NCBI GenBank assembly: GCA_016874095.1
Contig: VGVH01000001.1
Span: forward strand, 62,001-126,000
DNA from: Gammaproteobacteria bacterium
GTDB lineage: Bacteria > Pseudomonadota > Gammaproteobacteria > Steroidobacterales > GCA-2729495
DNA: 64,000 bases
Direction of reading: 5' to 3'
In this document: positions 45,135-54,312 of the stretch, piece after piece
How positions within the stretch are numbered: the stretch's first letter is position 1
Layout of the letters: the number at the start of each line of letters is the position of its first letter
Made by a program: the position numbers and the translations under genes
The notes under the pieces: generated by a model
What the model saw: the letters and a program-made list of their open reading frames with translations, nothing else
The model's database searches: none
Told to the model about the DNA's origin: nothing

Positions 45135-45935
45135 TCAGCGATCGGGCGCGAGCGACGTGAACTCCTGTCGCCAGGCGCCGATGCGCCGCTCGTCGTCCGC
45201 GACAACGCTGAAGCTCTTGCCGAGTGCTGCCTCATTGCCGAGGGTGGCGACGACAACCACGGCCGTGTCGGCGCGGGTGATGTCTCCGAATGCGTCCGGA
45301 TCCTGGTCGAGGCGCAATCCCTTGCTCCCCGGCTCGCCATCGCGCAACCCGCCCGGCCGCACGATCGTGTAACCGAGGCCACTCGCGCGCAGATACGCTT
45401 CGCCCTTCTTCTTCCAGACGAGCACATCCCCGCCGACGAAGTTGAGGATCCAGCGCACGAAGCCGCCTTCCCCCTCCACGCCGACGGACGACACCAGCAC
45501 GAACTGGCGGACACCGCCGCGGCTTGCGGCATCGACCAGATGGCGTACGCCGCCGTAGTCCACGAACTCGGGCGAGTTCGGTCCGGAGCGCTCCGTGGCG
45601 CCGATCGTGCTGATGAGGTAGGTCGCCCCCCGCAGCGGCGCGAGCAGGCTCTCCGGTTTCGTGACGTCTGCCGCGCGCCAGTCGTGGCCGCCGCCAATAG
45701 TGCGCTTCGCCGTTGCGGCGTCACGCGCCAGCGCGCGAACCAGGAAACGCCCGTCGCGCGCGAGCTCGTCAAGGACGCGCCGACCGGTGCGGCCCGTCGC
45801 ACCGGCCACGACGACGATGGGTTTCGCGCCGGCAGGCTTCTCGATCTCGCCAGTCAGTTCGTGCTGGCCGGCCGCCGCGAGCGCCACAAGCGCCAGTGCG
45901 GCGGCGAAACCGCTGCCGATCGGCCGGAATCGCAT
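45135..45935 (-). CDS. NmrA/atypical SDR NAD(P)-binding protein with signal peptide
   Basis: Predicted 266 aa. The N-terminus has basic residues and a hydrophobic stretch ending Ala-Ala-Ala-Gly (GSGFAAALALVALAAAG), which looks like a cleavable signal; the Rossmann fold follows at ~38 with VVVAGATGRTGRRVLDEL, then LISTIGATERSGPNS, VLVSSVGVEGEGG and YTIVRPGGLRDGEPG. Such NmrA-like proteins are normally cytoplasmic, where NAD(P)H is available, so an exported copy is odd. The start could instead be internal. Confidence 0.8.
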   Translation of the reverse strand: MRFRPIGSGFAAALALVALAAAGQHELTGEIEKPAGAKPIVVVAGATGRTGRRVLDELARDGRFLVRALARDAATAKRTIGGGHDWRAADVTKPESLLAPLRGATYLISTIGATERSGPNSPEFVDYGGVRHLVDAASRGGVRQFVLVSSVGVEGEGGFVRWILNFVGGDVLVWKKKGEAYLRASGLGYTIVRPGGLRDGEPGSKGLRLDQDPDAFGDITRADTAVVVVATLGNEAALGKSFSVVADDERRIGAWRQEFTSLAPDR

Positions 45936-45981
45936 ATTGGTTACTCCGCCTGACTGGCGGGGATTCTAGCGCCGGGAAGCC

Positions 45982-46275
45982 TCAGATCGCGACGACGGGC
46001 GCGGGCATGGCCCGCGGCGGGTGCACGGTCATTCGGCACTCGTGGCAGAGCGACCGAGGCGTGTGCCGATGCGAGATCACCTGGCTCACGGGACGCCTTA
46101 CGCCCAGCGCGAGGCATCGGGCGCACAACAGGAGCTGGGTCAGCCTGTTCAACAGGCCGAAATTCACTCGCGCCTTGCCCTGCTGCGCCACACGCCACTC
46201 CCGACGGCATCGGCCGCCAGGGGGCATGCTCGCAGCGCCCCGCGGGATTCTCCGGGACGGAACGCACAGTTTCAC
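45982..46275 (-). CDS. Possible small CxxC-type protein
   Basis: A 97-codon frame from a GTG at 46275. Two CxxC pairs (LLLCARCLALG and RSLCHECRMTV) could form a zinc ribbon, which is the only support. The Shine-Dalgarno is weak and the first half looks non-coding. It fills most of the 353-base gap between the NmrA-like and multicopper oxidase genes; otherwise I see nothing there. Confidence 0.3.
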   Translation of the reverse strand: MKLCVPSRRIPRGAASMPPGGRCRREWRVAQQGKARVNFGLLNRLTQLLLCARCLALGVRRPVSQVISHRHTPRSLCHECRMTVHPPRAMPAPVVAI

Positions 46276-46288
46276 GGATCGGCGGCTC

Positions 46289-48118
46289 TCAGCGGGGCAG
46301 GACCGTGAGCTCGCTCATCATTCCCAGCTCGGCGTGATTGAAAATGTGGCAGTGGATGAACCAGCGCCCGGGCGCGCCGCCTGAGGCCCGGCCATCCGCC
46401 ATCGCCCGGTCGTCCAGTCGAACGCGAACGACGGCGGCGCGCAGATCCGGTACGTCGATCGTATCGACGAACTCCTGGTAGTCGTACTCGTAGACGCTGC
46501 GACCCTGCGTATCGAGCAGTCGCACCGGCTGGAAGGAAAAGCCGTGCAGATGCACCGGGTGGTGCTGCTGTGTGCCGTTGCGGAACACCAGCTCGGTCAA
46601 GTCGCCGACACGCGCAAAGCGGCTGCTGGGCAGGTGGGGTATACCGCGGAATCCGCTGTCGCCGCCGCCCGTTCCATGCAGCGCGATCGCGTGCACGCCG
46701 TCGATCGACTCGCGCAGCCCGAGCACCGTCAGCAGGACCTCTGGGTTCGTCGTGCCCGGGCGCGGTGGATCGAGCCGGGCCGGATCGACGAGTGCGGCCG
46801 TGGCCTTCACCGTCTTCAGGTTCGCCACCGGATCGCGAACGGCCGCGTGCAGGCGCAGCGGATCACCCTCCGAGAGCCGGGCGACCGGCCGCTTACCGGC
46901 GAGGCGGATGTGCGCGAGCGGCACTGTCGGCAGCGCGCCGTATCCGTAGGGGTATTCGTTCGTGCCGTAGTGACTGTAGTCCTCGGTCCAGAGCGTCAGC
47001 ACGTCACCGCGGCGGCCTTGCGGCAGGTTCACAACGACATCGGCACGCTCGGCCGGCGCGAGGACCAGTTCGCCGCGTGGATATTTCAGATCGACCTCTC
47101 CTGCCTTGCCACCCTCGACGCGCACCCGGTCGAGTAGGCCGCCCTGCCCGCCGACACGCAGCAGCGGCACGAGGCGCCCGGCAGTGTCGCTGAGCCGCAG
47201 GCGGAAGTAGCGACTGACCGCTGCGTTGATGAGCCGCAGGCGAGCGTTCGATCCCGCCGGCAGCTCCCAGGCGGCGGCAGGATCGGCCAGCAGGCCGGGC
47301 GCGTCGGGCGAGCCACTGCGCGACGCTGGCACCCGGCCGTTGACGAGGACGAGCTGACCCTCGTTCACGCGACACCGCGGATTCACGCCGCAATTCATAG
47401 CCGGCTGGATGTTCGGCACGGCGCCCGGCGGCAACGGACCGCCGCCCAGGGGCTGTCCATGGTCATCGCGCGGCGACTCGCAGAGATCGCGCGGTGTCGG
47501 CGCGGCCGAGTGGCCGGGAAATCCACCCAATCCTTCGCGGGAGAACGACCAGGGAACGGCGGCGCCAGCCGCGAAGGTCACGGCATCGTTGGCACCCGGC
47601 GCCTTGCACACGGTCGTATCGGCCAGCATCAGCGTCCGGCTGCGCGACTCCGGCGGCAACACACCGCGGCGCACGAGTTCGCGGTCTGCCGCGTCGGTCA
47701 CCACGATGGAGCCGTACAGTCCGCGGAACTGCGGATTAGTCGGTGTGCGATGCGAGTGGTACCAGAAGATCCCCGGCCGGGAGAAGGTGAATTCGTAGGT
47801 GTAGCGGCCGCCCATCGGCACCGGATCCTGCGTCAGCGTCGTCCCGTCGCTGGGGTTCGCGAGCTCGATGCCGTGCCAGTGCACGATCAGCGGTTCGCCG
47901 ATCCGGTTCTCGAAATGCACGACGACGCGGTCGCCAACCTGCGCGCGCAGCGGCGGGCCTGGTGTCGTGCCATTGAACGTGTACATGCGGGCGGTCACCC
48001 CGCCCAGATCCACCGGCGTTTCGCCCGCGACCAGGCTCATCTCGATCACCTTGGCGCGAGCGGCAGCCGCGGCGAACAACAGCAGCGCGAAAACAGCCCG
48101 CGCTGGCACTGAAATCAC
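46289..48118 (-). CDS. Exported multicopper oxidase (laccase-like)
   Basis: Predicted 609 aa. GTG 48118 overlaps the stop of the upstream secreted-protein gene as GTGA. A signal peptide (VFALLLFAAAAARA) is followed by three cupredoxin domains. All four copper motifs are intact: IVHWHGIE, WYHSHRTP, HHPVHLHGFS and HCHIFNHAELGM (type 1 Cys, His and axial Met). It would oxidise phenols, metals or similar donors with O2 in the periplasm. A large middle insert (~170-290) with four cysteines sets it apart from CueO/CopA. Confidence 0.93.
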   Translation of the reverse strand: MISVPARAVFALLLFAAAAARAKVIEMSLVAGETPVDLGGVTARMYTFNGTTPGPPLRAQVGDRVVVHFENRIGEPLIVHWHGIELANPSDGTTLTQDPVPMGGRYTYEFTFSRPGIFWYHSHRTPTNPQFRGLYGSIVVTDAADRELVRRGVLPPESRSRTLMLADTTVCKAPGANDAVTFAAGAAVPWSFSREGLGGFPGHSAAPTPRDLCESPRDDHGQPLGGGPLPPGAVPNIQPAMNCGVNPRCRVNEGQLVLVNGRVPASRSGSPDAPGLLADPAAAWELPAGSNARLRLINAAVSRYFRLRLSDTAGRLVPLLRVGGQGGLLDRVRVEGGKAGEVDLKYPRGELVLAPAERADVVVNLPQGRRGDVLTLWTEDYSHYGTNEYPYGYGALPTVPLAHIRLAGKRPVARLSEGDPLRLHAAVRDPVANLKTVKATAALVDPARLDPPRPGTTNPEVLLTVLGLRESIDGVHAIALHGTGGGDSGFRGIPHLPSSRFARVGDLTELVFRNGTQQHHPVHLHGFSFQPVRLLDTQGRSVYEYDYQEFVDTIDVPDLRAAVVRVRLDDRAMADGRASGGAPGRWFIHCHIFNHAELGMMSELTVLPR

Positions 48119-49104
48119 GGCGCGAGCTCGAGGTAACCGCCCTGCCAGGAGTTGTCCTGGCCCTCCGGCACCTGGAACGCGGCGGGGCCGCCCTGGATGT
48201 AGTACTCGTTGGTCCAGTAGCCGCGCACCGTCTGGATGCTGCCGGACGGACCGGTGACGATCTCGAGCAGCAGGTTGTCGAGGCCGGGGTCCTCCTTGTC
48301 GCTGCCCCAGGCAACGTTCGCGTGCAGGCACTCCTTGCCGCCGGAGTCATCCGCGCAGCTGTGACCCTCGAACTCGGCCGTGGTACGCGCGCCCGGATTG
48401 CCGCCGCCCCAGACGGGCGCACGCTCCACGCCGATGCCATCCGGCGGAGGCCCGGCCCAGACTCCCGCGCCTGCAGTGCCATCGGTGGTCTTTGGCGCAC
48501 GGGCACTGGTGTAGCAGTCGGTGGCGTCCTCGCGCCGGCAGAGCCGCTGCGGAAACCCGCGCTCGCCGATGACGTAGACGAACCCGCCGCCGGGACGCGC
48601 CGTGGCGAAATTCACGGCCGTCGGCTCGAGCCGGTGGCGGATCGCCTGCCACTTCTCCACCAGCCGTGGCGGCTTGCCCGCCTGCGAGTTGATGTTGCTC
48701 ACGACATTGCGGGCAGCGGGGCCGACAACCAGCGTACCGCTCACGAGATCGTCCAGCCATTGGCCGGTTCCACGATCGTCGACGGTCAACTCGGCAGTCA
48801 GTGCCGGTCCGATCCGTTCGTCGCCCACGCGGGGCGTATACGTCGGCACTGCCTGCGGACTGTCGGGTGCGTAATAGACGGGATTGACCGTCGGCCCCAC
48901 CCAGGGCAGTTCATGGCCGCCGACAACAGCACGGGAACGGCCGTAGGAGCAGTCGGCCAGGTAGAAAAACAGCGAGACCTGGATGCAGGCGTTGTCCTGG
49001 CCGTTGTTGAACGTGCCCTTGAGCGCTGTGCGGGTGGTAGCTGCCTCGGTACTCGAGGCCATTGCAGCCAATGCGCTGATCAGGGCGACGGTCCGGAATC
49101 GCAT
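48115..49104 (-). CDS. Secreted protein coupled to multicopper oxidase
   Basis: Predicted 329 aa from ATG 49104 (an upstream in-frame TTG-type start at 49140 is less likely). A signal peptide (RTVALISALAAMASSTEA) precedes a beta-rich domain with at least seven cysteines. No family recognised. Late motifs NLLLEIVTGPSGSIQTVRGY and NEYYIQGGPAAFQVPEG suggest a surface or binding protein. Stop overlaps the oxidase start (GTGA), implying co-expression and perhaps a shared substrate. Confidence 0.75.
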   Translation of the reverse strand: MRFRTVALISALAAMASSTEAATTRTALKGTFNNGQDNACIQVSLFFYLADCSYGRSRAVVGGHELPWVGPTVNPVYYAPDSPQAVPTYTPRVGDERIGPALTAELTVDDRGTGQWLDDLVSGTLVVGPAARNVVSNINSQAGKPPRLVEKWQAIRHRLEPTAVNFATARPGGGFVYVIGERGFPQRLCRREDATDCYTSARAPKTTDGTAGAGVWAGPPPDGIGVERAPVWGGGNPGARTTAEFEGHSCADDSGGKECLHANVAWGSDKEDPGLDNLLLEIVTGPSGSIQTVRGYWTNEYYIQGGPAAFQVPEGQDNSWQGGYLELAP

Positions 49105-49212
49105 GGCTTGCCATCCATTGCTGGGTGCCGACAGCCTCACGCTAACACTGGCTTCAGCGCAGCCTCAATGCGCTTAAGATGGAGCATCCAGATTTCGCCG
49201 GAGCTCCAGCCG

Positions 49213-49713
49213 ATGACCCCGATCCGCGCCACCCTGACAGCCGTTGTTGCCGTCCTTGCACTGGCCGCCTGTGGCGAAGCGCCGGCACCACAGTCCGAAC
49301 CCGCGCCCGAGCCAGCCGCTGCGCCAGCTGAAGCTGCGCCGGCCCCGGCAGCGATGCCCCGCATGGCAGCGCCGCCTGGCGCGAAGGTGGCCATCAGCAG
49401 TCCGGCGGCTGGCGCTGTCGTGAAATCGCCGGTAACAATCACTTTCACGGTGGAAGGGATGGCGCTCGCGCCGGCCGGCACCAATGAGCCGGACACCGGT
49501 CACCACCACCTGCTCGTCGATGCCGATATTCCGGCGCTGGACCAGCCGATCCCGAAGGATGCGGCACACCTGCATTACGGGCAGGGCCAGACGGAAGCGC
49601 AGGTCGAACTCGCCCCGGGCGTGCACACCCTGCAACTGCTCCTCGGCGACGGCAACCACGTGCCGCACGATCCGCCGGTCTCCTCGGAGCAGATCAGCAT
49701 CACGGTCGAATAG
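49213..49713 (+). CDS. DUF4399 domain lipoprotein
   Basis: Predicted 166 aa. Lipobox LALAAC at 18-23, then an Ala/Pro/Glu-rich spacer (~25-60) and a DUF4399 domain with ITFTVEGMALAP, TGHHHLLVDADIP and HLHYGQGQTEA; the histidine clusters could bind metal. Function is unknown. CTTAAGAT at about 49170 may be its -10. It converges with the GHMP kinase gene and overlaps it by 14 bases. Confidence 0.85.
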   Translation: MTPIRATLTAVVAVLALAACGEAPAPQSEPAPEPAAAPAEAAPAPAAMPRMAAPPGAKVAISSPAAGAVVKSPVTITFTVEGMALAPAGTNEPDTGHHHLLVDADIPALDQPIPKDAAHLHYGQGQTEAQVELAPGVHTLQLLLGDGNHVPHDPPVSSEQISITVE

Positions 49714-50689
49714 GCAGCACCAGCCGCCCTTCCGCACGCCAGCGCCGGCCAAGCGCCTCGACGGCGGCGGGCGCGGCCGCAAACGCCAGCCCGAAATCGC
49801 CGCCGCCGGCGCCGGAGGTCTTGTACACGCAGCCAGCTGACGCTGATTCGCGCGACAGCGCATGGTGCAGCGGCGTGAAGATGCCGATCCGGGCCGCTGC
49901 ATCCAGCAGGCGCAACTGGGTGGCGTAGCCAGCCAACGCGGCGACGAGCCGCGACACCGCCGACTCCCGCCAGGCATCGAGGCAGCCCGCTGCCACGTCG
50001 CGCAGGGCATCGATGCGATCCGTGAAGAGTCGTGGCTCCGCGCGGCGCCACGCCTCCAGCTTCGCCAGCATCGCGGGTGTCGAGGCGCCCTGCCCGGTCC
50101 AGACTGCCAGTGCTGCCAGGCCTGCGGGCCAGGCCAGCGACTCAGCCCGCGGCCCGTCGTCCGAGGGATGCAGCGCGACGACGCCGCCCAGCGCTGCAGT
50201 CGCCACGTCGATGCCGCTGCCGCCGCCCTGGAGGTCGCGGTGGGCTTCCAGCGCGATGGCGAGTATCGCGTCGTCATCTGCCCGATCCGCCAGTGCGAGT
50301 GCCGCCCGCACCAGTGCGACGACTATGGCCGCGCTCGATCCGAGACCGAGCTTCTCCACCGCTCCATCCGGCAGGCGCGCGCTAAACGCACGGCTGTCGA
50401 GCGTAACCGTGACGGGCGGGAGATCGAATCCGCGGGCCGCCAGTGCCCGCGCGACGGCCTCGAGCACCGCGCCCTGGCCTCCCGGTGGCACCTGCCGCCA
50501 TGACGGCAAGCCGCCACGCCAGGCGAAAGGCCACTCGCCGCCGCCGGCGACACGCAGCTGTGAATCCGCCGCAGGCTCCAGGGTCGCAACAGCTTCGGCG
50601 CCGACAGCCACGGCGATCGCGCTCGCGCCGTGCAGCACGGCGTACTCGCCGCACAGCACCAGCTTACCCGGCGCGCGGCCCTCAATCAT
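49700..50689 (-). CDS. GHMP kinase, phosphomevalonate kinase type
   Basis: Predicted 329 aa from ATG 50689, overlapping the mvaD stop by 8 bases. GHMP motif 1 APGKLVLCGEYAVLHG (GEYAV rather than the GEHAVV of mevalonate kinase), motif 2 KLGLGSSAAIVVAL and motif 3 TSGAGGGDFGLAF point to phosphomevalonate kinase. It would make diphosphomevalonate, the substrate of the neighbouring decarboxylase. Mevalonate kinase activity cannot be excluded. Confidence 0.85.
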   Translation of the reverse strand: MIEGRAPGKLVLCGEYAVLHGASAIAVAVGAEAVATLEPAADSQLRVAGGGEWPFAWRGGLPSWRQVPPGGQGAVLEAVARALAARGFDLPPVTVTLDSRAFSARLPDGAVEKLGLGSSAAIVVALVRAALALADRADDDAILAIALEAHRDLQGGGSGIDVATAALGGVVALHPSDDGPRAESLAWPAGLAALAVWTGQGASTPAMLAKLEAWRRAEPRLFTDRIDALRDVAAGCLDAWRESAVSRLVAALAGYATQLRLLDAAARIGIFTPLHHALSRESASAGCVYKTSGAGGGDFGLAFAAAPAAVEALGRRWRAEGRLVLPIRP

Positions 50690-51650
50690 CGGCAATCCGG
50701 GCGCCGCTGCCGAGCCCGCACTCGATGACCCGGCTTACCCCGGGAACCGCGGCCAGCGTGGCGCTCACGGTGGCCACCGCCGCGGGCTCGCAGATCGCCT
50801 TGACCTGCGGCCCGGCGTCGATGGTGAAAAATACAGGTGTGCCGCGCTGGCGCAGCTTGCGGATCTCCTGCAGGCAGTCGACGGTGGCTGGCTCCCAGTA
50901 GATGAGTGCCGGTTCGGTCGTGAACATGACCGCGTGCATCTTCAGGCAGCTGCGCTCGGCAACGGCGGCAAGCGCGGCGAAATCGCGCTGGCGCACCGCG
51001 GCCATGCCGGCGGCGAGATCCGCATCGTGACTGCGTACCCACTCGCGGTAGAGGGGCGAGCTGTCGCGGCTGGCCGCCATGCCGTCCCGGGAACTGGTCG
51101 CCTTGGGTCCAGTGGCCGTGATCGCCACGACGACACGCAGCGGCCAGTCGGCGGCGGCCAGCCAGGGTTCGCAGCGCACGCCGCCGTCAGGCTCGTTCCT
51201 GAGCAGCGCGAAGCCGCCGAACAGCGACCGCGGCGCCGATCCCGAACCGATACGTGCAACTTCGGCCAGGTCCGCCAGCGAAAGGCCGAGCCCAAGCGAG
51301 CGGTCGGCCGCGACCGCCAGCGCGGCGAAACCGGAGGCCGAGGACGCCAGGCCGGCACCGGTCGGAAAATCGTTGGCGCTCGTCACCCGCGCGCGTGTTG
51401 CCCGGCCAGCCCGATCGCGCAGCAGGTCCAGGCACGCCGTCACCCGCGCGGCGGTACCCCCGTCCGAGCGGCCGTTCAGCGTGACCTCATCCGACTGCAA
51501 CGCGGGATCGAACTCCACGGCGGTGCGGGTGCGCATGCCATCGAGCGTGATCGACAGGGACCCCACGGCCGGCAGATTGCGACCGCCATCGCGTTTGCCC
51601 CAGTACTTGACCAAGGCAATGTTCGGGTGAGCTGTCGCGGTGGCGCGCAT
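50682..51650 (-). CDS. mvaD: Diphosphomevalonate decarboxylase
   Basis: Predicted 322 aa. ATAHPNIALVKYWGKRD, PAVGSLSITLDG, the catalytic region SANDFPTGAGLASSASGFAA and RSLFGGFALL are specific to this enzyme, which makes isopentenyl diphosphate from diphosphomevalonate using ATP. Divergent from ispA by 94 bases and followed by the kinase. Most gammaproteobacteria make isoprenoids by the MEP route, so the mevalonate route is notable; other pathway genes are outside the window. Confidence 0.93.
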   Translation of the reverse strand: MRATATAHPNIALVKYWGKRDGGRNLPAVGSLSITLDGMRTRTAVEFDPALQSDEVTLNGRSDGGTAARVTACLDLLRDRAGRATRARVTSANDFPTGAGLASSASGFAALAVAADRSLGLGLSLADLAEVARIGSGSAPRSLFGGFALLRNEPDGGVRCEPWLAAADWPLRVVVAITATGPKATSSRDGMAASRDSSPLYREWVRSHDADLAAGMAAVRQRDFAALAAVAERSCLKMHAVMFTTEPALIYWEPATVDCLQEIRKLRQRGTPVFFTIDAGPQVKAICEPAAVATVSATLAAVPGVSRVIECGLGSGARIADD

Positions 51651-51744
51651 GGAAGGTGGTCGTCGTTGGCTGTGTGCCGCGGCGCGGACATTATAGGAGC
51701 GCGACCCGGCTCCCGCGCCGCCGCCGGGACGTCTATCCTGCGCC

Positions 51745-52647
51745 ATGAGGTACCTGGGAGTCCCGAGCTTGTCTTTCGCCAACCGCATACCTGCCTACCG
51801 GGAGCGCATCGAAGCCGCGCTGGACGCCGCGCTGCCCGACCCGTCGCTGGCGCCGCAGCGGCTGCACGAGGCAATGCGCTATGCGGTGCTCGGCGGCGGG
51901 AAGCGGCTGCGGCCGATCCTCGTCTACGCCACCGGCGAGGCGCTCGGCGTGTCGCCCGAACGCCTCGATGCCGCAGCCGTTGCGATCGAGCTCATGCATG
52001 CCTTTTCGCTGATTCACGACGACCTGCCAGCGATGGACGACGACGACATGCGTCGTGGCCGCCCTTCGACGCATCGCGCATTCGACGAGGCCACCGCGAT
52101 ACTGGCGGCGGATGCCCTGCAGCCGCTCGCTTTCCAGGCCCTGGTCGCGAACGTCGCGCTCGACGGAGAGCCGGACGTGCAGGTGCGGCTGGTGCAGCTG
52201 CTCAGCGAGTGCTGCGGCCCGAACGGCATAGCTGGCGGCCAGGCGATGGATCTCGCCGCCGAACGCCAGCGGCTGGATGTCGCCGAGCTGGAGCACATGT
52301 TCCGGCTGAAGACCGGCCGGCTGCTGCGCGCAAGCGTGCTGTCTGCGGCGTATTGCGCCCCCGGCATCGACACGGCGCGGTTGCACCGGCTGGAGGTATT
52401 CGCCGACGCTCTCGGCATCGCCTACCAGATACGCGACGACATTCTCGACTTCACGACAGCCGACCATGAGCATGGTTCGGACTCGGTAAAGGCGAAGGCC
52501 ACCTACCCGGCGCTGTTCGGGCTCCCGGCGGCCGCAGCGCGGGCGGATGCCCTGCTCGCGCAGGCGCTCGAGCAGATCGCCGACCTGGGAGCGGCGGCCG
52601 AGGGCCTGCGCTGGATGACGAACTACACCGTGCTGCGCAGCATGTAG
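51745..52647 (+). CDS. ispA: Farnesyl/geranyl diphosphate synthase
   Basis: Predicted 300 aa from ATG 51745, or 292 aa from TTG 51769, which has GGGAG upstream and fits E. coli IspA. First Asp-rich motif IHDDLPAMDDDDMRRG, GGGKRLRPILVY and second motif YQIRDDILDF are intact. It condenses IPP and DMAPP to C15 or longer. TATCCT (51734-51739) lies 5 bases before ATG 51745, consistent with a leaderless transcript. The pairing with mvaD places isoprenoid precursor and chain steps together. Confidence 0.93.
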   Translation: MRYLGVPSLSFANRIPAYRERIEAALDAALPDPSLAPQRLHEAMRYAVLGGGKRLRPILVYATGEALGVSPERLDAAAVAIELMHAFSLIHDDLPAMDDDDMRRGRPSTHRAFDEATAILAADALQPLAFQALVANVALDGEPDVQVRLVQLLSECCGPNGIAGGQAMDLAAERQRLDVAELEHMFRLKTGRLLRASVLSAAYCAPGIDTARLHRLEVFADALGIAYQIRDDILDFTTADHEHGSDSVKAKATYPALFGLPAAAARADALLAQALEQIADLGAAAEGLRWMTNYTVLRSM

Positions 52648-52689
52648 GGCCCCCGGCCCGGCCCGCGGACCTTTAAGATAAGTCTGGCC

Positions 52690-54306
52690 ATGTACACCAG
52701 CTTCTTCGGGCTGCACGAAAAACCGTTCTCGATCACGCCGGATCCGCGTTACCTATACATGAGCGAGCGCCACGCCGAGGCGCTGGCGCACCTGCTCTAC
52801 GGCGTCAAGGAGGCCGGGGGATTCATCCAGCTGACCGGCGAAGTCGGTACCGGCAAAACCATGCTCGTGCGCAGCCTGCTGCAACAGATGCCGGAGACGG
52901 CCGATGTCGCCCTGATCCTGAATCCGCAGCTTTCCCGGGTCGAGTTCCTCGGCGCAATCTGCGAGGAACTGCGGGTGCCGATGCCCGAGGCCCGCAACAG
53001 CGTCAAGGCACTGACGGATGCCCTGAACCGCTACCTCCTCGATAACCACAGCCGCGGCCGGCGCACGATCCTGATCGTCGACGAGGCGCAGAACCTCCGG
53101 CCGGACGTCCTGGAGCAGGTCCGGCTCCTGACCAACCTGGAGACGACCAAGCAGAAGCTGCTGCAGATCATCCTGATCGGCCAGCCGGAGCTGCGCGATC
53201 TGCTCGCCCGCAACGACATGCGGCAGCTGGCCCAGCGCATCACCGGCCGCTACCACCTCGAACCGCTGACGCGCGTGGAGGCAGAGGCCTACATCGATCA
53301 CCGGGTCAAGGTGGCGGGCGGTGTCGGCAGGATTTTCGCCGACGGCTCGCGGCGGGAGATTTTCCGACTGGGACGCGGCATCCCGCGCATGATCAACGTC
53401 ATCGCCGATCGCGCCTTGCTCGGCGCATTCACCGCGGAGTCGAGCCAGGTCACGCCCGAGATCGTCCGCCGGGCGGCGGCCGAGGTCTACGACCAGCCCG
53501 TCATCGGGCTGCCCTCCTGGCGACGCTGGCTGCGCCAGGCGGCGATGCCCGCCGCAGTCGCGGCGAGTGTGGCGTTGCTCGGCATAGGCGCCTGGCTGCT
53601 GGTACCAAGACCATCGTCATCCACCGCACCGGCGCCTCCCACGCCGGCCGTGCAGTCCGGCGGCGCCATCGACCGTTCGCAGCAGGTCGACCGCCTGGAA
53701 GAACTCCTGCAGGGCGAGCCATCGGGCGCCGACGCGGCCTTCGCGGAACTGTTCTCGCTGTGGGGTGCGACCTACACCCCGGGCACGACCAGCGCCTGCG
53801 AGCAGGCTGAAGCCCTCGGCCTGCGCTGCCTGTACCAGCGTGGCACGCTTGCCGACCTGCGCACGCTGGACATGCCGGTGATCCTGACCTTGAGGAGCCG
53901 CACGGGCGTCGAGAGCGATGCCGTGTTGAGCACGCTGGACGACGAGGTCGGGCAGCTCAGCCTGCGCGGCAAACGCCACCGCGTCAGCGCCGCCGACATC
54001 ACCGGCAGCTGGCAGGGCAATTTCCTGGTGCTGTGGCGTCCAGCTACGGCGGAAGTAAAGGCTTTTGCGCCAGGCACCAAGGACCCGGACATTCTCTGGC
54101 TGCGGGCAAGCCTGGCTGCCATACAGGGCGAGGCAATCCCGCCGATGCAGTCGGACCTCTACGACGAAGCGCTGGAGGAACGCGTACGGCAGTACCAGCG
54201 GGAGCGGCAGCTGACAGCCGACGGCCTGGTAAGCCAGCAGACGCAGATCGCCATCTTGGCCGACCTCGGCAGCACCTCGACGCCGCGGCTCGCGCGACCG
54301 GAGTAA
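52690..54306 (+). CDS. exeA: ExeA-like AAA ATPase with peptidoglycan-binding domain
   Basis: Predicted 538 aa. FFGLHEKPFSITPDPRYLYM is the family start; Walker A LTGEVGTGKTML and Walker B ILIVDEAQNLRPD lie in the cytoplasmic AAA domain, a transmembrane helix follows (~285-302) and the C-terminus (~465-530) is a peptidoglycan-binding type 1 domain (YQRERQLTADGLVSQQT). ExeAB inserts the type II secretion secretin through the cell wall. exeB follows 6 bases later. Confidence 0.92.
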   Translation: MYTSFFGLHEKPFSITPDPRYLYMSERHAEALAHLLYGVKEAGGFIQLTGEVGTGKTMLVRSLLQQMPETADVALILNPQLSRVEFLGAICEELRVPMPEARNSVKALTDALNRYLLDNHSRGRRTILIVDEAQNLRPDVLEQVRLLTNLETTKQKLLQIILIGQPELRDLLARNDMRQLAQRITGRYHLEPLTRVEAEAYIDHRVKVAGGVGRIFADGSRREIFRLGRGIPRMINVIADRALLGAFTAESSQVTPEIVRRAAAEVYDQPVIGLPSWRRWLRQAAMPAAVAASVALLGIGAWLLVPRPSSSTAPAPPTPAVQSGGAIDRSQQVDRLEELLQGEPSGADAAFAELFSLWGATYTPGTTSACEQAEALGLRCLYQRGTLADLRTLDMPVILTLRSRTGVESDAVLSTLDDEVGQLSLRGKRHRVSAADITGSWQGNFLVLWRPATAEVKAFAPGTKDPDILWLRASLAAIQGEAIPPMQSDLYDEALEERVRQYQRERQLTADGLVSQQTQIAILADLGSTSTPRLARPE

Positions 54307-54312
54307 TCCGCC

